NCBI RefSeq assembly: GCF_003628445.1
Contig: NZ_RBZO01000032.1
Coordinates: 1-44,418 of the forward strand
Direction of reading: 5' to 3'
Length of the DNA: 44,418 nucleotides
Source of the DNA: Oceanobacillus bengalensis
Lineage (GTDB): Bacteria > Bacillota > Bacilli > Bacillales > Amphibacillaceae
Below the pieces are notes generated by a model. The model was not told the DNA's origin, searched no databases, and saw only the letters and a program-made list of their open reading frames with translations. Within the stretch, counting starts at the first letter, position 1; each line of letters opens with the position of its first letter. The translations under genes were made by a program, and so were the position numbers. Shown here one piece after another: positions 39,723 through 44,418 of the stretch.

Positions 39723-40301
39723 ATGGCAGAAAAAAAGGTTTATATTCTTTTAACAGACACGGGTTCACTATTAACGAAATTGATAAAGCTATATACAAAG
39801 AAGGCCTATAATCACGCGTCGATATCCTTCGATTCTGAGTTATCAGAGGTCTATAGCTTCGGAAGGAAAAAGATTAATAATCCATTTAATGGTGGATTTG
39901 TAAAAGAAGATGTTACGAATGGTTTGTTTAAACAAGCAGACTGTGCGATATATTCTTTTACCGTTACAGCAGAAGAAATGGGACGAATGAGAAGATATGT
40001 AATGGGAATGGAAGAAAATAAGGAATCCTATCGCTATAATTTCTTAGGATTATTTGGGTTTCTATTAAATAAGCCAATAAAAAGAAAAAATGCATTCTTT
40101 TGTTCAGAGTTTGTTGCATCCGTGCTAAAGGAAAGTAACAGGATTCATTTTGAAAAATCAACGGCACTAATAGCACCAAATGACTTTGAGGACATAACAA
40201 ATTTCCAATTCGTGTATGAAGGAAAGGTAAAGGCTTATCATAATAAAGACGTAAGTGAAGAAATGGCTGTTCCAACTCATTTCATCCCAGTTGGAATGTG
40301 A
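39723..40301 (+). CDS. Papain-like (YiiX/permuted NlpC/P60) cysteine hydrolase
   Basis: 192 residues. The pattern of a circularly permuted NlpC/P60 enzyme is visible: the catalytic His comes first (AYNHASISFD, H31) and the Cys later (AFFCSEFVASVL, C127). There is no signal peptide, so it is cytoplasmic or membrane-associated. Families of this kind act on amide or lipid bonds. The substrate here is unknown. ATG follows GGGGAGAAGG. The gene is first in a module with a response regulator, an ABC transporter and a kinase, and shares its promoter architecture with the transporter genes. That suggests a role in the envelope response to peptides. Confidence 0.75.
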   Translation: MAEKKVYILLTDTGSLLTKLIKLYTKKAYNHASISFDSELSEVYSFGRKKINNPFNGGFVKEDVTNGLFKQADCAIYSFTVTAEEMGRMRRYVMGMEENKESYRYNFLGLFGFLLNKPIKRKNAFFCSEFVASVLKESNRIHFEKSTALIAPNDFEDITNFQFVYEGKVKAYHNKDVSEEMAVPTHFIPVGM

Positions 40302-40342
40302 AACATTTTCCTTTTACAATTTTAGATAAGGGAGAATTTAAT

Positions 40343-41035
40343 GTGAATCAGGCGATTAATATTTTAGTTGTTGAAGATGACAATGATATAAACCAATTGT
40401 TATGTAAAATTATCAAAAAGAGCGAGTACCAAGCACAACCTGCTTATTCTGGTACAGAAGCAATGATGTATTTGGAAAACCAGAAGTGGGATTTAGTTCT
40501 ACTTGATTTAATGCTACCGGGTATGACTGGAGAGGAGATTCTTCAAAAGCTAAGTGAAAAAGGATCTATTCCAGTAATTATCATATCAGCTAAAAATGAA
40601 CAACAAACAAAAATAAATACTTTACGATCTGGCGCAGATGACTTCATTTCCAAGCCATTTGACGTGGAAGAGGTATCTGCTCGTATTGATTCACTACTAC
40701 GAAGATACAACCATACGAATGAACCGACAAAACAAGAAGTGCTTACGCATAAAGATATTGAGATTGATTTGGAAGCAAAGGTCGTTTACGTGAATGGGGT
40801 AGAAATTACATTGACAGTTCGTGAATATGCGATTCTTGTGCTACTGATGACATCACCTAATAAGGTATTTTCCAAATCGAACTTATTCGAAAGTGTCTGG
40901 AATGAACCTTTTCATGGGGATGACAATACAGTGAATGTTCATATGAGCAATTTAAGAAATAAGCTCTCTAAAGCAAACCCTGATGTGGAATATATCGAAA
41001 CGATTTGGGGAATGGGCTATCGTCTTAAAACTTAA
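40343..41035 (+). CDS. OmpR-family response regulator
   Basis: 230 residues. The receiver domain has acidic residues E11-D12-D13, phosphorylated D55 (LVLLDLMLPGM) and a Lys in FISKPF near 104. The winged-helix DNA-binding domain is at about 135-228 (LTVREYAILVLLMTSPNKVF, then HMSNLRNKL and WGMGYRLKT). GTG at 40343 is 8 nt after GGGAG (40330-40334) and gives the standard length. An in-frame start at 40298 would overlap the hydrolase gene and has no ribosome site. It lies 41 nt after the hydrolase gene. Its likely targets are the CTTAA arrays at 39622 and 41029, the second of which begins inside its own stop region. Confidence 0.93.
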   Translation: MNQAINILVVEDDNDINQLLCKIIKKSEYQAQPAYSGTEAMMYLENQKWDLVLLDLMLPGMTGEEILQKLSEKGSIPVIIISAKNEQQTKINTLRSGADDFISKPFDVEEVSARIDSLLRRYNHTNEPTKQEVLTHKDIEIDLEAKVVYVNGVEITLTVREYAILVLLMTSPNKVFSKSNLFESVWNEPFHGDDNTVNVHMSNLRNKLSKANPDVEYIETIWGMGYRLKT

Positions 41036-41097
41036 GCTTTTCTTAAGTTTTGTCTTAAGTCTTTCTTATGATTTAGGCTCCATAATAACATTATAGT
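41029..41097 (+). promoter_or_regulatory. Four-site operator array and promoter, second copy
   Basis: Direct repeats at 41029 (AACTTAAG), 41040 (TTCTTAAG), 41052 (GTCTTAAG) and 41063 (TTCTTATG), again in steps of 11, 12 and 11 bp. CATAAT (41081-41086) and TATAGT (41092-41097) lie at the same distances from the last site (16 and 27 nt, from the C of CTTA) as the two -10-like boxes of the first array. It drives the ABC transporter and kinase genes. The first site overlaps the end of the regulator gene. Confidence 0.72.
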
Positions 41098-41118
41098 AAT
41101 TAAGGGGAGGCAAGCTGA

Positions 41119-42042
41119 ATGAGCGAATATATCTTAAGAACCAGTCAACTTTCAAAAAAATACAAAAATACTTTAGCCCTTGATGATGTTAATATATCGG
41201 TTAAAAAGGGAGAAATATATGGATTTATTGGTCAAAATGGAGCGGGTAAGTCCACGTTGTTACGCATCGTGACGGGGTTATCTTTTTCGTCAAAAGGCTC
41301 CATTGAGTTATTTGGTGAGAACAATCCAAGTATGTTATCAGATGCACAGAAAAGAACAGGAGCCATCATTGAAAGTCCTGCACTTTTCCCAAATATGACA
41401 GCACATGATAATTTAGAAGTTCATCGCTTGCAAAAAGGTATACCAGGAAGAGAATCTATCAACAAAACCTTGGAGCTTGTTGGACTTAGTGAAACAGGAA
41501 ATAAGAAAGTGAAAAACTTTTCACTTGGAATGAAGCAAAGGCTTGGTCTTGCAATTGCACTATTAAGTGATCCAGAATTATTGATCCTCGATGAACCGAC
41601 AAATGGACTTGATCCAATGGGGATCGCGTGGCTTAGGGAATTAATTAAAAAGTTAAACCGTGAGAAGGGACTGACGATTTTAATATCCAGTCATATCTTA
41701 AGTGAACTGCATCAACTAGCAAGTCGTTACGGGATTATCCATCAAGGAAAACTTTTAGAAGAAATCTCAGCAAAAGAGTTGGATGAGAAATGCAGACAAC
41801 ATTTGCGGATTAAAGTGGACCAACAAGCGAAAGGCGCCACCATACTTGAATCTACTTTATCTACTACTGACTTTGAGGTAATGCCAGATGGTACGATGAA
41901 GCTTTATGCTTATCTTGATGATGTTCGAAAGGTATCAAAGGCTTTAACAGACAATGATCTTGTAATCGAACATCTTTCGCAAAATGGTGACAGCCTCGAA
42001 AGTTATTTTAGGGAGCTAGTTGGAGGGGTGGAAGATGAGTAA
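41119..42042 (+). CDS. ABC transporter ATPase (BcrA/lantibiotic-immunity type)
   Basis: 307 residues. Walker A GQNGAGKST (38-46), the signature NFSLGMKQRLG (an LSGGQ variant) and Walker B LLILDEPTNGLDP, followed by the switch His in SSHILSEL. The C-terminal 80 residues are the extra domain typical of BcrA/LanF-type ATPases for peptide antibiotic export or immunity. GGGGAGG precedes the ATG. It overlaps the permease start by 8 nt. Transcribed from the array promoter at 41029-41097. Confidence 0.92.
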   Translation: MSEYILRTSQLSKKYKNTLALDDVNISVKKGEIYGFIGQNGAGKSTLLRIVTGLSFSSKGSIELFGENNPSMLSDAQKRTGAIIESPALFPNMTAHDNLEVHRLQKGIPGRESINKTLELVGLSETGNKKVKNFSLGMKQRLGLAIALLSDPELLILDEPTNGLDPMGIAWLRELIKKLNREKGLTILISSHILSELHQLASRYGIIHQGKLLEEISAKELDEKCRQHLRIKVDQQAKGATILESTLSTTDFEVMPDGTMKLYAYLDDVRKVSKALTDNDLVIEHLSQNGDSLESYFRELVGGVEDE

Positions 42043-42802
42043 TCAGATTAGGGCAGAATTATTTAAATTACAAAGAAATAAGACGTTTTGGGTATTAGTA
42101 CTAATTTCTACAGGCATAAGCGCATTGCTACATTATTTAGTGATTATTGAGTGGTGGCAAATGCAGAATACAGCTTTTGATCGTGCTGGGCTGAGTGAAT
42201 TTAATGCCATATCTACCTTTACAGTACCATTATTCTTTAACTTAATAATCAGTCCGTTAGCAGGCTTTTATATCTCGAATGAATTTTCGAATAGTAGCGT
42301 CATTAAAAATCAAATAATAAGCGGTAGCAAAAGAAGTCATATCTTCCTGTCGAAGTATCTCGTATTTACTATAGGATCAATTGTATTAACGATTATTATT
42401 CCAATAATGACTGCAATCATTGAGGTTATTTTGTTAGGACATGGAGATATTTTGACCCCTTCTACCATGCTTTATTTAGGTAGAGCCTATAGTTTATTTA
42501 CCCTTCAATATTTAGGCTATACAGCAATTCTTATATTGATTGCGATTATTACCGAAGATAGTGGGAAAACCATTATTTTCTCTATTGTATTAACAATAGT
42601 GATGTTTGTAATTGAAAAACTACCTAATATACCAATTGTAAGTATGATTTATAATAACTCGATTTTTAATCAATTTAGCGAAGTTTTTACGTTTTCCATG
42701 ACAAGTGGAGAAATACTAAAGTCTATTTTAATAGCATTGGTAACGTTAATCATCATAACATTATGTGGCGTTATTGTTTTTAATAAAAAGGAAATCAAAT
42801 AA
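42035..42802 (+). CDS. ABC-2 type permease
   Basis: 255 residues with six membrane spans (about 20-38, 55-75, 95-125, 140-160, 170-190 and 225-248), of the ABC-2 or LanE/G permease type, starting MSNQIRAELFKLQRNKTFWV, the usual amphipathic opening. ATG at 42035 is 9 nt after GGAGG (42021-42025) and overlaps the end of the ATPase gene. It forms the membrane part of the exporter with the preceding ATPase, probably as a homodimer because no second permease is present. Confidence 0.88.
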   Translation: MSNQIRAELFKLQRNKTFWVLVLISTGISALLHYLVIIEWWQMQNTAFDRAGLSEFNAISTFTVPLFFNLIISPLAGFYISNEFSNSSVIKNQIISGSKRSHIFLSKYLVFTIGSIVLTIIIPIMTAIIEVILLGHGDILTPSTMLYLGRAYSLFTLQYLGYTAILILIAIITEDSGKTIIFSIVLTIVMFVIEKLPNIPIVSMIYNNSIFNQFSEVFTFSMTSGEILKSILIALVTLIIITLCGVIVFNKKEIK

Positions 42803-42826
42803 CGTTTAACGGAGTAGGTGAAAAAA

Positions 42827-43726
42827 GTGGTCTATCTATTAATTATTGTATCCCTGATAGTTGTTTATCTTTCCACTCGCTTATTTTCTATAAAGAATGA
42901 AGTGAAGAAAATAGGTAGACAACTGCAAGCGTATAATCAACAAAAAACAAACAAAAAAATAGATATGGCTCTTTTGGATCAGAGTATTGAAAACCTAGGG
43001 ATAGAGATAAATCAACTTATTGATATGCATGTAAAAGAAAAACGAGAAAGAATACGCTCTGAAAATGAGTTGAAACAGACCATTGCTAATATGTCACATG
43101 ATTTGAGAACGCCACTAACTTCTATTTTAGGATATATCCAAATGGCAGAATCAAACGAATTACCGGATGATGAGCGAAGAGAATATGTATCGATTGCAAA
43201 GAATCGAGCGAAAAGGCTTGAAGCCTTATTAAATGATTTCTTTGAGCTGTCAGTAATTGAATCTGCTGATTATCAGCTTAAGCCAGAGAGATTTAATATA
43301 AAGAATGTAACCATAGATGTGTTAATGAGTTTTTTCGACCGTTTTAATGATAAGGATATGGAACTAATTATCAATATACCAGAGCATAATGTATTCATTA
43401 CAGCTGATCAATCAGCTGTAACGAGAGTGATTGAAAATTTGATTTCTAATGCAATCAAACATTCAAGTGGAAATAAAGTTACTGTTCGCCTTGAGGAGAA
43501 AAAGCAAGTGGTTCGACTTATTGTCCAAAATGAAGCACATGCATTAACGGAAAAGGATGTAGCACTCCTTTTTGACAGGTTTTATATGGCAGATGAATCC
43601 CGTTCAGGTAAAAATACTGGATTAGGCTTGTCCATTGTGAAGCGTTTTATGGAGAAAATGGATGGGAATATAACTAGTGAATTAAAAGATGGGCAGTTGT
43701 TGATTGTGTGTGAATGGTTGTCCTGA
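42827..43726 (+). CDS. Sensor histidine kinase with a single membrane span
   Basis: 299 residues. One hydrophobic span (about 1-20) with no extracellular domain, then a coiled coil (about 28-75), the dimerisation box MSHDLRTPLTSILGYI with H91, and the ATPase domain with the N box NLISNAIKH, the F box region LFDRFY and the G box TGLGLSIVK. With so little outside the membrane it cannot sense ligand directly by an extracellular domain. It may sense through the transporter, as in Bce-type systems. The start is GTG at 42827, with AGGTG 6 nt upstream. The GTG at 42818 is within that site. Encoded 24 nt after the permease in the same operon. Confidence 0.9.
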   Translation: MVYLLIIVSLIVVYLSTRLFSIKNEVKKIGRQLQAYNQQKTNKKIDMALLDQSIENLGIEINQLIDMHVKEKRERIRSENELKQTIANMSHDLRTPLTSILGYIQMAESNELPDDERREYVSIAKNRAKRLEALLNDFFELSVIESADYQLKPERFNIKNVTIDVLMSFFDRFNDKDMELIINIPEHNVFITADQSAVTRVIENLISNAIKHSSGNKVTVRLEEKKQVVRLIVQNEAHALTEKDVALLFDRFYMADESRSGKNTGLGLSIVKRFMEKMDGNITSELKDGQLLIVCEWLS

Positions 43727-43740
43727 ATGGAGAAGAGATT

Positions 43741-44300
43741 GTCAGCCGACGGAAGGAAGAGGAAATGGAGAGCAAAGGTAGTTGATAAAGGCTGTCAGGC
43801 GACGGAAGGAACAGGAAATAGAGTAAAAAGGTAGTTGATAAAGGCTGTCAACGACGGAAGGAAGAGGAAATAGGGTGCAAAGGTAGTTGATAGAGGTTGT
43901 CAACGACGGGAGGAAGAGGAAATAGGGTGCAAAGGTAGTTGATAGAGGCTGTCAACGACGGAAGGAACAGGAAATAGAGTAAAAAGGTAGTTGATAGAGG
44001 CTGTCAACGACGGAAGGAACAGGAAATAGAGTAAAAAGGTAGTTGATAAAGGCTGTCAACGACGGAAGGAAGAGGAAATAGGGTGCAAAGGTAGTTGATA
44101 AAGGCTGTCAACGACGGAAGGAAGAGGAAATAGAGTAAAAAGGTAGTTGATAAAGGCTGTCAACGACGGAAGGAAGAGGAAATGGAGAGCAAAGGTAGTT
44201 GATAGAGGTTGTCAACGACGGAAGGAACAGGAAATAGAGTAAAAAGGTAGTTGATAAAGGCTGTCAACGACGAAAGGAAGAGGAAATGGAGAGCAAAGGT
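43741..44300. repeat. Tandem repeat, 52-bp unit, about 11 copies
   Basis: Unit: GTCAACGACGGAAGG, then a variable block, then GGTAGTTGATAAAGGCT. The first two units are 53 bp, the others exactly 52. Three variable-block types alternate: A (GAAGAGGAAATGGAGAGCAA), B (GAACAGGAAATAGAGTAAAA) and C (GAAGAGGAAATAGGGTGCAA), plus one A/B-like hybrid D, in the order A B C C B B C D A B A. The array starts 14 nt after the kinase stop and ends mid-unit at about 44300. The plus strand is strongly purine-rich. No open frame of note. Confidence 0.97.
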
Positions 44301-44313
44301 ATAAATGCTAGTC

Positions 44314-44349
44314 TAAGAATGTACAGAAATGATTGTTTAAGAATGTACA
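44314..44349. repeat. Two copies of TAAGAATGTACA, possible insertion-sequence end
   Basis: TAAGAATGTACA occurs at 44314-44325 and 44338-44349, 24 bp apart, just before a gene start. Several short repeats near the end of an element are seen in IS21-type insertion sequences. The class is not established. Confidence 0.4.
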
Positions 44350-44389
44350 ATTTGGATGAATAATCACATAATATTCTAGAGGTGATATT

Positions 44390-44418
44390 GTGTACATCCA
44401 AGTAAATATAAACATGGA
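44390..44418 (+). CDS. 5' tip of a gene truncated by the window end, possibly a transposase
   Basis: GAGGTGAT (44379-44386) precedes GTG at 44390. The frame reads V-Y-I-Q-V-N-I-N-M before the window ends. The ribosome site is strong. Position after a broken repeat array and beside short terminal-type repeats suggests an insertion sequence, but the nine residues do not prove it. Confidence 0.45.

Noticed and set aside
43741-44300. CRISPR array
   Set aside because: The 52-bp units are repeated in full and the variable block has only three recurring types, so there are no unique spacers.

Overview
The window is chromosomal DNA from a low-GC, Gram-positive, endospore-former-type bacterium of the family Bacillaceae. 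The evidence is the gene order pcrB-pcrA-ligA-camS-gatC-gatA-gatB-dagK-(DUF819)-rlmD, strong AGGAGG-type ribosome sites, frequent TTG/GTG starts and AT-rich intergenic DNA. An Oceanobacillus/Virgibacillus/Ornithinibacillus-like genus is plausible, but I cannot fix the genus from sequence alone.

Layout. (1) 1-600: the 5' tip of a minus-strand gene, then about 19.5 copies of a 20-bp tandem repeat. (2) 600-14110: the conserved core block: archaeal-type lipid synthase PcrB, helicase PcrA, DNA ligase LigA, lipoprotein CamS, the GatCAB amidotransferase, a diacylglycerol kinase, a DUF819 membrane protein and the 23S rRNA methyltransferase RlmD. (3) 14110-28747: a genomic island inserted at the 3' end of rlmD. 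It is bounded by a 44/45-bp repeat of the rlmD tail. The left half is decayed accessory DNA: a lipoprotein, an Ntn-hydrolase-like remnant, two uncharacterised genes under a repeat-rich promoter, a membrane protein, an FtsX-like permease tip and a serine-recombinase tail. The right half is one co-directional cassette that looks like an anti-phage defence locus: a ribbon-helix-helix-like protein, an HNH nuclease, a broken DUF262/DUF1524 (GmrSD-like) gene, a small membrane-anchored protein, a SIR2-like protein and a protein with a possible HEPN-like end. (4) 28750-39600: ordinary genes: a chemoreceptor, small membrane/unknown proteins, a divergent MFS exporter/TrmB-like regulator pair, a GNAT acetyltransferase, an SDR gene broken by one stop codon, a tRNA-dihydrouridine synthase, an atypical Nramp-like transporter and a 3-hydroxyacyl-CoA dehydrogenase. 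(5) 39600-43730: a self-contained module: papain-like hydrolase, OmpR-type response regulator, ABC ATPase, ABC permease and a histidine kinase with one membrane span. Two promoters in it carry identical four-site operator arrays. (6) 43740-44418: about 11 copies of a 52-bp tandem repeat, then what looks like the left end of an insertion sequence.

How the parts work together. PcrA and LigA act in DNA repair and replication, and GatCAB makes Gln-tRNA(Gln) (and Asn-tRNA where needed). The 39.7-43.7 kb module resembles peptide-antibiotic sensing and resistance systems: the regulator probably drives both its own operon and the transporter genes. The most unusual items are the island's defence-like cassette, whose DUF262 gene has a lost ATG, a frameshift and a nonsense codon while its neighbours stay open, and the matched 11-12-11-bp operator arrays.

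All functional calls come from reading the sequence and recalling protein families. No database search was run.
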